Positions 31,518-41,816 of a stretch of 64,000 nucleotides of DNA are shown in pieces; the stretch's first letter is position 1, and each line of letters begins with the position of its first letter. The notes below the pieces were generated by a model, which saw only the letters and a list, made by a program, of their open reading frames with translations, was not told where the DNA came from and did not search any database. The translations under genes and the position numbers were made by a program. The stretch comes from Mesostigma viride (Eukaryota > Streptophyta > Mesostigmatophyceae > Mesostigmatales > Mesostigmataceae). The DNA is taken from assembly GCA_009746045.1 (NCBI GenBank), contig RPFO01000237.1:42692-106691 (forward strand), written 5' to 3'.

Positions 31518-31865
31518 GCTGGACCACTTGTTTCTGCACCTCTTGACGCAGCTGCAAACCAAGCTCTTCAACCTTCTTGCTTTGGTTCTCCATAGCTCGT
31601 TGCATCTCTCTCATCGTCTGTTCCACGCCCACCAGTACGGGGGTCGGCGGCGGCAGCGGCTGGGTACGCTCTGGCTGGGTGCGCTCTGGCTGCCGTGCAG
31701 GACCTTGCCACATCGGCCGGCGCATTGGTGGTTTGCACCGGCCAAAAAATCTACTTTCATGGCACCAGATTTCTTTCCTAGCACCCATTTTCTACAATCG
31801 TCCCCGGCATAACACAAATCAATCAATTCGTCCATGTCATCGCTTCGGCTATCAGCATCGGGCAT
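31243..31865 (-). pseudogene. Gln-repeat coiled-coil protein fragment
   Basis: On the minus strand MPDADSRSDDMDELIDLCYA is followed, in another frame, by VGVEQTMREMQRAMENQSKK and a long poly-Gln run encoded by CTG/CAG repeats (31381-31515). The pre-Gln part is a plausible amphipathic helix. The two frames imply at least one frameshift. No family is recognised. It lies inside the 9.1-kb element and may be captured or internal sequence. Confidence 0.4.
31381..31515. repeat. CTG/CAG trinucleotide repeat
   Basis: Runs of CTG interrupted by CAGTTG units. It encodes poly-Gln on the minus strand or poly-Leu on the plus strand. Confidence 0.95.
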
Positions 31866-32029
31866 AGTTCCCGTGGCTAGTGCCCATCATTCTTTCCACC
31901 TTGAGCGGGGCGAAGTCACGAATTCAAGCGCGAAGTGCATTTGAATCAAGCGGGAACTGGGTGACACTGCTTGAAGACGTGCAGCTCCAAGGCATGCAAA
32001 TGATGCAATGTATGAAAGATACGATACGC

Positions 32030-33245
32030 AAAGTTCAGGTGTTCAGGTGAAGCCGTGAAGACGTGGTGAAGACAGGTGAAGACGCGGTGAAGACGTGAAG
32101 ACGTGAAGACGTGAAGACGTGAAGACACGATACGGCAAGTTCAGGTGAAGTTCAGGTGTTCAGGTGAAGCCGTGAAGACGTGAAGCCGTGAAGCCGTGAA
32201 GACGTGGTGAAGACAGGTGAAGACGCGGTGAAGACGTGAAGACGTGAAGACGTGAAGACGTGAAGACGTGAAGACACGATACGGCAAGTTCAGGTGAAGT
32301 TCAGGTGTTCAGGTGAAGCCGTGAAGACGTGAAGCCGTGAGGCCGTGAAGACGTGGTGAAGACAGGTGAAGACGCGGTGAAGACGTGAAGACGTGAAGAC
32401 GTGAAGACGTGAAGACGTGAAGACACGATACGGCAAGTTCAGGTGAAGTTCAGGTGTTCAGGTGAAGCCGTGAAGACGTGAAGCCGTGAAGCCGTGAAGA
32501 CGTGGTGAAGACAGGTGAAGACGCGGTGAAGACGTGAAGACGTGAAGACGTGAAGACGTGAAGACGTGAAGACACGATACGGCAAGTTCAGGTGAAGTTC
32601 AGGTGTTCAGGTGAAGCCGTGAAGACGTGAAGCCGTGAAGCCGTGAAGACGTGGTGAAGACAGGTGAAGACGCGGTGAAGACGTGAAGACGTGAAGACGT
32701 GAAGACGTGAAGACACGATACGGCAAGTTCAGGTGAAGTTCAGGTGTTCAGGTGAAGCCGTGAAGACGTGAAGACGCGAAGACGTGAAGACGTGGTGAAG
32801 ACAGGTGAAGACGCGGTGAAGACGTGAAGACGTGAAGACGTGAAGACGTGAAGACGTGAAGACACGATACGGCAAGTTCAGGTGAAGTTCAGGTGTTCAG
32901 GTGAAGCCGTGAAGACGTGAAGCCGTGAAGCCGTGAAGACGTGGTGAAGACAGGTGAAGACGCGGTGAAGACGTGAAGACGTGAAGACGTGAAGACGTGA
33001 AGACACGATACGGCAAGTTCAGGTGAAGTTCAGGTGTTCAGGTGAAGCCGTGAAGACGTGAAGACGCGAAGACGTGAAGACGTGGTGAAGACAGGTGAAG
33101 ACGCGGTGAAGACGTGAAGACGTGAAGACGTGCATGCAAGGTATCAAAGATACGATACGCCGCAAGTTCAGGTGAAGTCGTGAAGACGTGAAGACGTGAA
33201 GACGTGAAGACGTGAAGACGTGAAGACGTGAAGACGTGAAGACCA
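32030..33245. repeat. GTGAAGAC minisatellite with higher-order units
   Basis: The basic 8-bp unit GTGAAGAC is organised into higher-order units that begin ACACGATACGGCAAG at 32125, 32274, 32423, 32572, 32713, 32862 and 33003. Spacings are 149, 149, 149, 141, 149 and 141 bp. The 8-bp difference is one basic unit, so expansion occurs at two scales. Confidence 0.95.
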
Positions 33246-33344
33246 GGACTGACACGTGAAGACTGGGACGTGAAGGCAAGTTGCAGCACTCGGCCGCTGC
33301 AGTCGCACGCAGGTAGAAACGAGTATTGCTGCTTGAATCTGTCA

Positions 33345-33650
33345 AGACCCCATCGAATGTAAAACAGGTTTTTCGTAAAGAAATCCGATTTGTGGGCGGG
33401 CTTTATATTATTATATATTGCTTCTGTCCAAGCACTACCGGATGTAAAACAGTATACTTCTTGAAGAAATAAGTTGGGGCTTTGTTGGGCGTCACATTTG
33501 ACCGGTGGGCGGAGTTTCCTGCTTCTGTGAAGGCGCCATCGAATGTAGATCAGTAGATTTTCTAAAGAAATCTGAGTTGTGGGCGGGGCCTTTATTGCTT
33601 GTGTCCATCCACCACCGGATGTAGAACAGTAGACTTATTGAAGGTGAATC
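33345..33650. repeat. Short imperfect repeats (CGGATGTARAACAGTA family)
   Basis: Four imperfect copies of a 50-70 bp unit (ATCGAATGTAAAACAG or ACCGGATGTAGAACAG, then AAGAAAT, then TTGTGGGCGGG) start near 33351, 33437, 33538 and 33610. No coding frame is supported here. Confidence 0.6.
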
Positions 33651-33784
33651 ACGATACAACAGCTGTAGTTGACAACATCATGACCGGCACATCTTTCCCC
33701 CACCGCTGCTCAACCCGGTCCCCCCCAAACTCCTCCACACTTGCCCACCTTTCCACCCTCCTCCACGGCCCGTTGTGTTTGCAG

Positions 33785-34560
33785 GCGTCGGCACAAAGGG
33801 AGGAGGCCGTGCGAGCCGGGAAACTCACGGTATGGTTTGATTTCTAGTTTTGTATTAGGACCCTAGGGTAGCTATGTTATATAGGCATGTCTGACAGCAT
33901 AGCTCACCATTTCATTACCATGGGATGCTGAGCATACCATTTCCAGAGAGGTAAGTCAGTCACTCTTCGCAGTTGACAAGTCAGAGAAAGCAATCAAGTG
34001 CAGCGTTCACAACTCTTGCCGCTCGTAACCTTTTGTCTGCCCTGTTTGGCAGCTCCCTGTCTTTGCTTTCTCTCGTATTTCTTTCTTTTGTCTCTTTTCT
34101 ACATCTTTCTTTGCTAATTCTTGAATATATGATGCTATTGTAGCATCCTTCTAGCGCGGATCGCTCTTAATATCCTTCTCGCGCACGTTTCCTCGCTTTT
34201 TCTCATGTAAGAGCGTCTTCCCTGCCCATGCAGCGTGTACCTGGTGTGTGTGGCTCTGCCTTGCCAATCACAACTGACCGACATGCTGGTCAGGCACTGC
34301 AGGTCGTTGCCCTTGCGTGTGTGAACCTGCTGTTTTGGCTGTTCCCATGGCCGCTGCGTGTGTCCGTGAATGATACCATGGGAGGGAGACTTCTCCCATG
34401 GGTCCCCTTCGCTGACACTCGTGATGTAGGTTCGCGTCGACTTGTTTCTCTCACTGTGCCCATATTGGCCTCGCACGGCTTTGTCTCTCATTCCTTGTTT
34501 GCATGCGGCGGCGTGTAGACCATCATCTTCATCCGAGACCGCAACAGCAAGGGCCAGGAG
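33785..34560 (+). CDS. CFAP299: CFAP299 (DUF4464) gene fragment, two exons
   Basis: Exon 33785-33829 follows TTTGCAG and ends before GTATGG; it encodes ASAQREEAVRAGKLT. Exon 34519-34560 follows GTGTAG and ends before GTGAGT; it encodes TIIFIRDRNSKGQE. Both are phase 0. From family knowledge, this is the conserved centre of cilia- and flagella-associated protein 299. The next expected segment (a GYIDYAHR-type motif) and the upstream half are not found nearby. It lies inside the 9.1-kb transposon, so it is probably a captured fragment rather than the working gene. Confidence 0.75.
33830..34518 (+). other. Intron between CFAP299 exons
   Basis: A 689-base intron with GT and AG ends, pyrimidine-rich around 34040-34110. 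No coding frame or repeat array is supported inside. Confidence 0.65.
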
Positions 34561-34739
34561 GTGAGTAATTGCTGAGGGCATGGCTCCTATCCCTTGATGA
34601 GTCTAGCGCCATGTACCACCCTCTATGCCTGCATATAGGTGACGCATTGAAAATGCAAGCATCTTACTAGAAGTAGCACGGGCCTCCGAGGTGAGATTCT
34701 GCGCAGGCCTCATGATCCCAATGGACCTGCGAAGCGCAT

Positions 34740-35740
34740 GGCGCGCATGGGCGGCCGGCCGGCGCAGCTGGCATGCGGCGGGGCGGGGCTGTCGACGGGC
34801 GGCGGGGCAGGGCCGTCGGCGCGCGGGGGGCCAGCGGCGCTGCCGGTGCGCGCGGGCGGCGGGCCGGCGCACCTGGCATGCGGCGGGGCAGGGCTGTCGA
34901 CGGGCGGCGGGGCGGGGCAGTCGACGGGCGGCGGGGCAGGGCCAGCGGCGCTGCCGGCGCGCGTGGGCAGCGGGCCGGCGCAGCTGGCATGCGGCGGGGC
35001 GGGGCTGTCGACGGGCGTCGGGGCAGGGCTGTTGACGGGCGGCGGGGCAGGGCCGTCGGCGCGCGGGGGGCCAGCGGCGCTGCCGGCGCGCGCGGGCGGC
35101 GGGCCGGCGCACCTGGCATGCGGTGGGTCGGGGCTGTCGACGGGCGGCGGGGCGGGGCAGTCGACGGGCGGCGGGGCAGGGCCGTCAGCGCGCGGGGGGC
35201 CAGCGGCGCTGCCGGCGCGCGTGGGCGGCGGGCCGGCGCAGCTGGCATGCGGCGGGGCGGGGCAGTCGACAGGCGGCGGGGCGGGGCAGCCGGTGCGCGG
35301 CGGGGCGGCGCCGTCGGCGGGCGGCGAGGTGGCGCAGCCAGCGCGCAGCGAGGTGGCAGCGGCGGCGCAGCCTGCATGCGGCGGGGCAGGGCTGTCGACG
35401 GGCGGCGGGGCGGGGCAGTCGACGGGCGGCGGGGCAGGGCCGTCGGCGCGCGGGGGCCAGCGGCGCTGCCGGCGCGCATGGGCGGCGGGCCGGCGCAGCT
35501 GGCATGCGGCGGGGCGGGGCTGTCAACGGGCGGCGGGGCAGGGCCGTCGGCGCGCGGGGGGCCAACGGCGCTGCCGGCGCGCGTGGGCGGCGGGCCGGCG
35601 CAGCTGGCATGCGGCGGGGCGGGGCAGCCTGTCGACGGGCTACGGGGCGGGGCAGCCGGCGCGCGGCGGGCCGGCGGCGCAGCCGGCGGGCGGCGGAGCG
35701 GCGGAGCGGCGGAGCGGCACAGCCGGTGCCTGAAAAACGC
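34740..35740. repeat. GC-rich minisatellite (GGCGGGGC units)
   Basis: About 1 kb of imperfect units around GGCATGCGGCGGGGC, CTGTCGACGGGCGGCGG and GGCGCTGCCGGCGCG. Units recur with higher-order spacing of roughly 115-130 bp. GC content is very high and frames are open on both strands, which I regard as composition-driven. Confidence 0.9.
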
Positions 35741-35779
35741 GGTCGCTCAATGAAGGTGCACCACGCCGTCTTCTTCCAG

Positions 35780-37280
35780 GTACAGGGCAACACAGAGACC
35801 TGGTTGTCCTACCGGACCACGGAGTCCCAAAAGACGCCGTGGCAGCCCGCGGGGACTCGACAGGAAGGCGCGCCACGGTGCGGGAAGGCGATGACACAGC
35901 CATACAGGTTTGATGCGGAGGGGCGGCCGCTGTTTGGCGTCCGACTTGTGGATCCAGACCGCATTCCGATGTTGCAGGACACCCCAGCCTTCGCACCATT
36001 GAACATGGAGTTTCTGGGGAAGGAGCTGGAGTCGATCAAAACAAGGGTCGAGAAGTTGCCCCATGGCATCTGGCAGTGGTACTTTCCGCCCGACACCATC
36101 AAGCCAAACAAGGCCTTTTTTCGCAAGTCAAGTCCCACATGCCCCTGAGGAGGTGCCTGAGGAGTGGCGCCCTTTGCCGTGGCCATCTCGCGCGGACATC
36201 TCCGCCCTGCGTGAGCACGATGCAGCGCCTGAACCACCACCGACGCAAGAAGAGCACTTCATGGCGTTGGTCGACGCAGAGGCGGTGCGCGTCACCCCGC
36301 TGGTAGACCGAGTTCGTCATGATGGCCACACACAGCAGGAATGGGCGGCAGAAGACAGGGCCATGGCAGCCAAGGTCGCTTACTTGAAGCGCATGCAAGG
36401 CGTTGAGAAAGGCTCCGCTGTTCTATACTGGCACCCTTCAGCTGGTATTCTCTGCAACTCGAAGCTCACGTGGACTCCAGTCCTCGTTGGCATCATCAAG
36501 GAGGTGGTTGCGAAGGAGGATGGCGGCCAACCTTCTATTGAGCTCTTTGTATACCGCGCTAAGCATTTGCATGACACGTGGCACCCGTGGAATACAGACA
36601 TTGCGCAATGGCCCCATCCGCCAACCACTGCGGCGCACACGGTGATCATCACCGCCTCAGACCTCGTCTTGACACAAGTGGTGGGCAAGCGAGGTCAGCC
36701 GCCCCATGGAGTCTCCTTGGGTGCGAACGAAAAGCTCACCAAGGAGTGCCTAAAGGCGCTGAAGGAGGTGCCCTATGACGCGGAACACCCGGTCGTGAAG
36801 TGGCAAGATGCTGAATGCTCGAAGGGCATCGTCGGCATGGCGAAGGCATGCTGGGAAGGCGTAACGCTGCAGGTCAAGAGTGGCAGCCGCAACCTCGTAG
36901 GGCAAGTCGTGTGTCATTGGGCGTCGGAGCGTGTGACATCCGCGGACGGTCGCACCGAAAGCCGGGACGGCAGGTACCATGGTCGTGTCGCTGTTGTCGA
37001 CACGCAAAACGACATGGTAGCCATGTACTGGGGTGCCCGTTGGGAGGAGGACGCGGTTTCTTGCGTGCCTCTCCACGAGCTGGAGGCACAGATCTGCGGG
37101 TGCCCCGGTGTGGTCGTCCCTGCGTTGCAAGCGCCGGATATCACCCTGGCCGAGGCTCGATTGCGCGAGATGGTTCCACCCAGCGACGTTGTGGCGGAGA
37201 ACAACAACGCAGGCGCCTCCCGGCGTCGGAAGCGAGCGCTCATCCTTGCCGATGACGATGACGACGACGACGACTGCTGA
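35780..37280 (+). CDS. Unknown protein-coding region inside the 9.1-kb element
   Basis: It opens after a possible acceptor (CTTCTTCCAG, 35770-35779) with VQGNTETWLSYRTTESQK. One frameshift at a T6 run (36116-36121) switches frame, after which it reads HAPEEVPEEWRPLPW and continues to a stop at 37278-37280. Without the indel it would be about 500 residues. It contains WYFPPDTIKPN, SAVLYWHPSAGIL and WHPWNTDIAQWPH, and ends in RRRKRALILADDDDDDDDC. No family is recognised. It is the only sizeable non-repeat coding region in the element, so it may be transposon-encoded or captured. Confidence 0.55.
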
Positions 37281-37299
37281 AGCGCAAGCAGCGTTGTTG

Positions 37300-37690
37300 T
37301 CATTGAGCTGCTCATGTGCTGCTGCTGCTGCTGTGCTGCCATGCTATTGCTGCTGCATTGCTGCCGTACTGCTGCTGTGCTATTGTGCTGATGTGTTGCT
37401 GCATTGCTGCCGTGCCGCTGATGTATTGCTGTCGTGCTGCTGTGTTGATGCACTGCTGCATTGCTGCCGTGCTGCTGAGCTAGTACTGCCTATTAGTGAA
37501 TTTCCTATCAATGGACTATAGTCCACTGATAGGAAATTCAGGAATCGGCATACTAAGTTGCTGCTGCGCTGACTTGTGCTCCTGCTATGCGGCCGTGTTG
37601 ATGTGCTACAGTTGTGCTGCTGCTGTGCTACGGTCATGCTGCTGCTGTGTTGCTGGGCTGATGTGTTGTTGCATTGATGTAGTGGCTATT
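37300..37690. repeat. CTG-rich low-complexity tract
   Basis: Irregular GCTGCTGTGCTG-type sequence downstream of the unknown coding region. It contains an AT-rich palindrome (37497-37540). Confidence 0.8.
37497..37540. repeat. 44-base near-perfect palindrome
   Basis: Arms TGAATTTCCTATCA and TGATAGGAAATTCA flank TGGACTATAGTCCA, with a single A/C mismatch pair. TGCC/GGCA just outside extends the symmetry, so it may be a tiny palindromic MITE. Confidence 0.8.
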
Positions 37691-38553
37691 GTTCCGCTAC
37701 TACAATTTGCTACTGATGCCGCTGCTGGTGCTTTTTTGCATGTCAGTGCCCGCTATGTTCACACCACTGTTGCCGCGGTTGGTATCGCGTGATTTCCACC
37801 GGTTGTGCGTTGACATGTGTTACTCATGCATTTGCCCCTATATTTGGTAGCACGCGGTTTCGCGTTAGTTAGGTGCAGACAGCTGCATGTAGACAAACAT
37901 CTTGTTTAAGTCGGTCAATTAACTGTTCTTGACGCATCATGGTCCAAGTCGACCGACCTGTAGGGACCAGTAGAGCAATTGTCTAGGAGAAAGAGCGTGA
38001 TCGCTGCAGAAGCCGCGTGGCAGCCGTGGCTGTACCTGTAGTACGACCTGCATATATATGGATACTGTATTTGGATACTGGGTTGTTTATCAATTCTGGT
38101 TTTAATTTATTTAGTGTACCTGGTGTTGGCATGCCAACTCAGTGCTAAACTACTTTATGCACAATGATGCAACTTGATGCTATAGTGACGTGCCACGATG
38201 TAACTTTATTAACTTCACCATTAGTCATGGGGTCAATAGGATTGCTCATTATGCCATGTTAACATGAACCATGGGTTACGTAATAGTGAAAACAGTAATC
38301 ATGATGCTCCACTTGAAGTCTCCAACATGGTCATGTTTGGAATTTTATTGATCATATTCACAATATATGAAAAGAGACAACAAACGTGGAAGCATGGCAC
38401 GCCGAGGCCGATAATATATGTGTGAAATATGAAAAGAGACAACATCTTTGGCAAGCATGATCATATTATGCTTGCCAAACATATTAATGATATCGACCAT
38501 GTCCAGAAACCATGTTTGCCAATGGTGCATTTAGGATACATTTGAAGCCGTGC
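37690..38553. other. Right subterminal region of the 9.1-kb element
   Basis: An AT-rich stretch without supported genes. It contains GAGACAACA motifs (near 38372 and 38435), a GGCAAGCAT...ATGCTTGCC hairpin near 38447-38473 and a second copy of the TAGGATACATTTG motif close to the terminus. Such subterminal repeats often bind transposase; that role is inference. Confidence 0.5.
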
Positions 38554-38681
38554 AAATGTATCCTAATCCGGTAAAACCACCCAGCCATGTCTCTTTTGTA
38601 CCCCTAATCAACTTAAAAACAATAACAATAATGTTGGGGGTGCAGACCTGCATTAAGAAATAAATAATAAAACAATACTGG

Positions 38682-39154
38682 AGTTAGTCTCCATGCTTTG
38701 CTGTAGACTAAGTCTCAAAGGCATTGTGAATACAACGTATGAATAAGCCTTGTAAACCTACGTTGGTATGTGAATATAAATACCACGTGGGCTATGCAGA
38801 TAGGAATGCTAGTCGAGTCGCATACGTTTCCCTAGATAGGTACTTTGGGTACTGAGGTACGTGACAGATGTCAGTACCCAGTATACGTAGTGTCCTGTCA
38901 TTGGACGGTACTAGAGTATCCTAGATAGGGACCGTACTGCAGCGTGCATTGATCTGTGATCGCACGATGCAGTGACTAGACAGCTACCTGTCATCGTGCG
39001 GCCTCGGGCCAACGGTCTGCACCCAACGGTCACTGGCGGCGCAGCCAGTGAGAGGAACGTTGATAAAGGGTAAACCTATTTTCTAATGAACCAAGCAATT
39101 CATTGCTCACAGCGTTCAGTGTTCTCAAGCAACACATCCCACCGCATTCTAACT
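38682..39154 (+). repeat. Copia A 3' LTR
   Basis: It is essentially identical to 2963-3435 and is followed by the TTCAC duplication and resumed gypsy sequence. The bases just upstream are A-rich and end in ACTGG, the likely polypurine-tract position. Confidence 0.9.
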
Positions 39155-39935
39155 TTCACCCCCGAGGAGACCGAGCGCTACAATGCGGTGTAATTGGCAG
39201 CACGCGCGAAGCTCTTTGATGAGAGTAAGCAAGAGTTTCTCCCGCCGCGCTCGGTGCTCCACCGCATCCAATTGCAGGAGGGCTATGGCCGGCCCTACGA
39301 CTTCCCCTACTATGTACCGCATGGGTCCGGTGGAGCTGGTGGAGCTCAAGAAGATCTTGATGGCGCTTCTGGAGCGGGGTCTCATCGAGCCCAGCAACAG
39401 CCCCTTCTCATGCAGCAGGCGTGCTGTTGGTCCCCAAGCCTGGCAAGTGGCAAGTGGCGGCTCGTCACGGACTATCGTAAGCTGAACGCTAATACGGTAA
39501 AGTCCAAGTACCCGGCCCCTCCCGGCCTCCCCCGCATCGACGATATCTTCAACCGCGTGCAGGGCGCCACATGTTTCACCGTCCTTGATTGCGCAGATGG
39601 GTTTCCATGGCAGTTAAGGATATTTGCGCCGGCGGCCGGAGGACTGTCATAAAACGGCGTTCAATGCCGTTCGGCCATGCTATCAGTTCCGTGTGGCCGC
39701 CATGGGGAACTTGTGCAATTCCCCTGCGAGCTTTCAGATGCTCATATGAATGACATCCTCCGCCCAGTCATGCATGGGAACCGCGCATCTCCCGCAGTTT
39801 TCCCGTGACCTCGAGGACCCCAACCGGGGCGCGAAGCCCCCGTGGTCCTACAAGCGCACTTGTGCGCTCGCATACCTGGATGACATCTTGGTGTACTCCA
39901 AGACCTTTGAGGATCACCTCGAGGACGTCGCCACG
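39155..39935 (+). pseudogene. gypsy reverse transcriptase, interrupted
   Basis: Across three frames it reads YRMGPVELVELKKILMALLE, RGLIEPSNSPF, KWRLVTDYRKLNANTVKSKY, RIDDIFNRVQGATCFTVLDC and LAYLDDILVYSKTFEDHLED. These are the ordered RT blocks of Ty3/gypsy, with the YLDD catalytic motif. Part of the palm between the TVLDC and YLDD blocks is scrambled. A hAT element interrupts it at 39936, after DVAT. Confidence 0.85.
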
Positions 39936-41262
39936 CAGTGACTGGCCATACGCCGTATTATACGCCGTATGATGCGTATTATTCGCGATACGCGAGCGGC
40001 GCGTATGAAAATGGGGTACTTTCATACGCGCCGCGTATTTTTGCGTATTTTCGCCTATTTTTGGCTTACGAGGTGGGTTTTGGCATCATTTTACAGCCCG
40101 CATTGCTTGCCTAGACTGCGGCGTGCCGACCTGTAGTAGGAACAAATAATTGTGTGATGAGCTAGCTAGTGTATAATGCACTAAAGCTAAAAGCGCGTTC
40201 ATTGTGACTTGTGAAGGCGGGAATGTGAAGGCGGGAAGGCTGAAGATTCATCATCCAGAAGGTGATAAGGTGTGCCAGCAACGTCGTGGTCGTCTGGCAC
40301 CTATATCGTAGCATATCGACATTCAGGCATGGCTGACACGAATGAGGAGTCAATGGGACACGATGATGATGTGCATGCGGCCCGATGAAGAAGAGGCCAC
40401 ATCCGAAACTGTCTGGACATACATCAGCAAAGAGCGCATCCTCAAGAATGGGCAGCAGACAAATAACTACTATACGTGGATGATGGAGTACTCCGTTACA
40501 GGCTGCTGGTCGAGCAGGCGGAAAAGGAAAGCAATACCAGGAAGCGGAAGTCGACTAGTGACGCCAAGAAGCAGGCTGATGTGCGGGCGGCACTTAAAGA
40601 CAGGCTTAATTGCAGACGTTGTAGAAACCGACGCCTCTAACTGGGTGTCCGCTCATGCCAGCAACACCTCGGGGCGCGCTGCTGCATGGGGCGGCTGCAT
40701 GGGCCAAGCGGATCATCAAAGGGCCAATCCACTGTCGGTAATTTGCCCGCACCTTATGGGCTCAGCAAAGAGCAGCTGGACGAGGAGCTGTGCAAGGCAT
40801 TCATTTGCGCCTTTCAATGCCATCGACGCCCTTCAATGTCATCGACACGTCGGGGCAACGTATAGTGCATGCATATCTTGAGTTCTACAAATTTATTATC
40901 TATTATCCTTTCCAGTGAGTTGTGAATTGATACTGGTATTGATACAATTAGTTGCATGTTGTCTCGATTTTGAAGAGAAACTATCAAGTTAGACCGTTAG
41001 AAACTATGCTTGTATTTAGGTAGTGATGGCAATGCCAAGGTCATGCTATATATGTCGATCGTGTATAGGCAAAAGGCATGGCAAAAAGACCAGCAGACCA
41101 TGCTTGATCATGCTCAGAATGTTGAAAAACCCTCAAAAGCCTGCCAAAAAAGGGGTTTTCAACAGTTAGCGTACGATCAGCGTATAATACATTATACACC
41201 GCGTATTATACATTATACACCTGGGGCCGCGTACGACGCGTATCGCGTATGGCCAGTCACTG
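39936..41262 (+). mobile_element. hAT-type DNA transposon remnant
   Basis: Termini are CAGTGACTGGCCATACGC and its complement. TCGCCACG is duplicated at 39928-39935 and 41263-41270. An 8-bp duplication plus CAGTG ends defines hAT. Subterminal CGTATTATACGCCGTAT-type inverted repeats are present at both ends. Inside, SETVWTYISKERILKNG and YGLSKEQLDEELCKAFICAF resemble a BED-finger start and the N-terminal part of a hAT transposase, in broken frames. It is probably a deletion derivative. Confidence 0.8.
40342..40881 (+). pseudogene. hAT transposase fragment
   Basis: A 179-residue frame holds SETVWTYISKERILKN and then loses the family pattern. A second frame nearby reads YGLSKEQLDEELCKAFICAF, like the segment that follows the BED finger in hAT proteins. 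No catalytic Asp/Glu or dimerisation region is seen, so it cannot encode an active enzyme. Confidence 0.45.
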
Positions 41263-41816
41263 TCGCCACGGTATTGCGCATCATGAAGGAGGAGAATCTT
41301 TTGGTCCGCAAGCCGCCAAGCTAGGTCCGCGCTGGTCGCAACGTGCCGTTCCTCGATCGGTCATACCCCATGTCCGCTGCCGGCATCGCGCGATGGACCC
41401 CTCCAATATCACCTCCATCCAGCAGTGGCCGACCCCGACCAACGTCAAGGGCGTGCGCAGCTTCCTGGGCGTCGCGTCGTATTACCGACGTTTCATCCCC
41501 CGTTTTGCAACGATCGCTGCCCCCATTATAATGCCCTCCTCAAGAAGGGCGTTCCTTTCGTTTGGTCGGAACAGTGTCGATCAACAGGCCTTTGAGGCCC
41601 TCATCAAGCGCAGCCTTACCACGGCCCCCGTGCTCGTTATCCCGGACCCGTCCAAGCCCTTTGTGGTCGCAACGGACGCGCGCGAGCAACTGAAGGTTGC
41701 AATCGGCGGTGTCCTATTGCAGGACCAGGGTCAGGGGTTGCAGCCGGTCAGGCAGGGCAGGGGTAGCCGTATATATCTCCCGGACTATATGATCCCTGCC
41801 GAGCGCAACTACCCGG
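41263..41816 (+). pseudogene. gypsy RT thumb and RNase H start
   Basis: It resumes after the hAT element with ATVLRIMKEENLL, then SNITSIQQWPTPTNVKGVRS, FLGVASYYRRFIPRFATIAA, FEALIKRSLTTAPVLVIPD and FVVATDAREQLKVAIGGVLL, then YMIPAERNYPVL. This is the RT-RNase H junction of Ty3/gypsy. The usual DAS appears as DAR. A solo LTR interrupts it at 41817. Confidence 0.85.

Larger units (their letters stand above)
29438..38582. mobile_element. 9.1-kb terminal-inverted-repeat DNA element
   Basis: A perfect 29-bp inverted repeat begins GGGTGGTTTTACCGGAT at 29438-29466, with its complement at 38554-38582. AGC occurs directly outside both ends (29435-29437, 38583-38585), a 3-bp target duplication. Inside are several minisatellites, two CFAP299 exons and a coding region of about 1.5 kb. 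GAGACAACAT motifs recur near both ends. A 3-bp TSD fits PIF/Harbinger or CMC superfamilies, but no transposase signature is recognised. Confidence 0.75.
2963..39154 (+). mobile_element. Copia-like LTR retrotransposon A with nested insertions
   Basis: Two 473-bp LTRs (2963-3435 and 38682-39154) in direct orientation are flanked by TTCAC at 2958-2962 and 39155-39159. Own sequence is 3436-9304, 27002-27626, 29330-29434 and 38586-38681. The remainder is copia B, a piggyBac-like element and a 9.1-kb inverted-repeat element. Stripped of insertions the element is about 7.6 kb. Order along the plus strand is gag, zinc motifs, integrase, protease-like domain, RT, RNase H. It is inserted in the same orientation as the host gypsy element. 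Confidence 0.9.

Noticed and set aside
33785-34560. A complete, functional CFAP299 gene at this locus
   Set aside because: Only two short exons are visible. The next conserved segment and the N-terminal half are missing, and the exons lie within transposon ends.
34603-35793. Long Gly/Ala/Arg- or Pro/Arg-rich ORFs on both strands
   Set aside because: They are composition-driven open frames in a GC-rich minisatellite. Only the part after 35780 has normal coding character.
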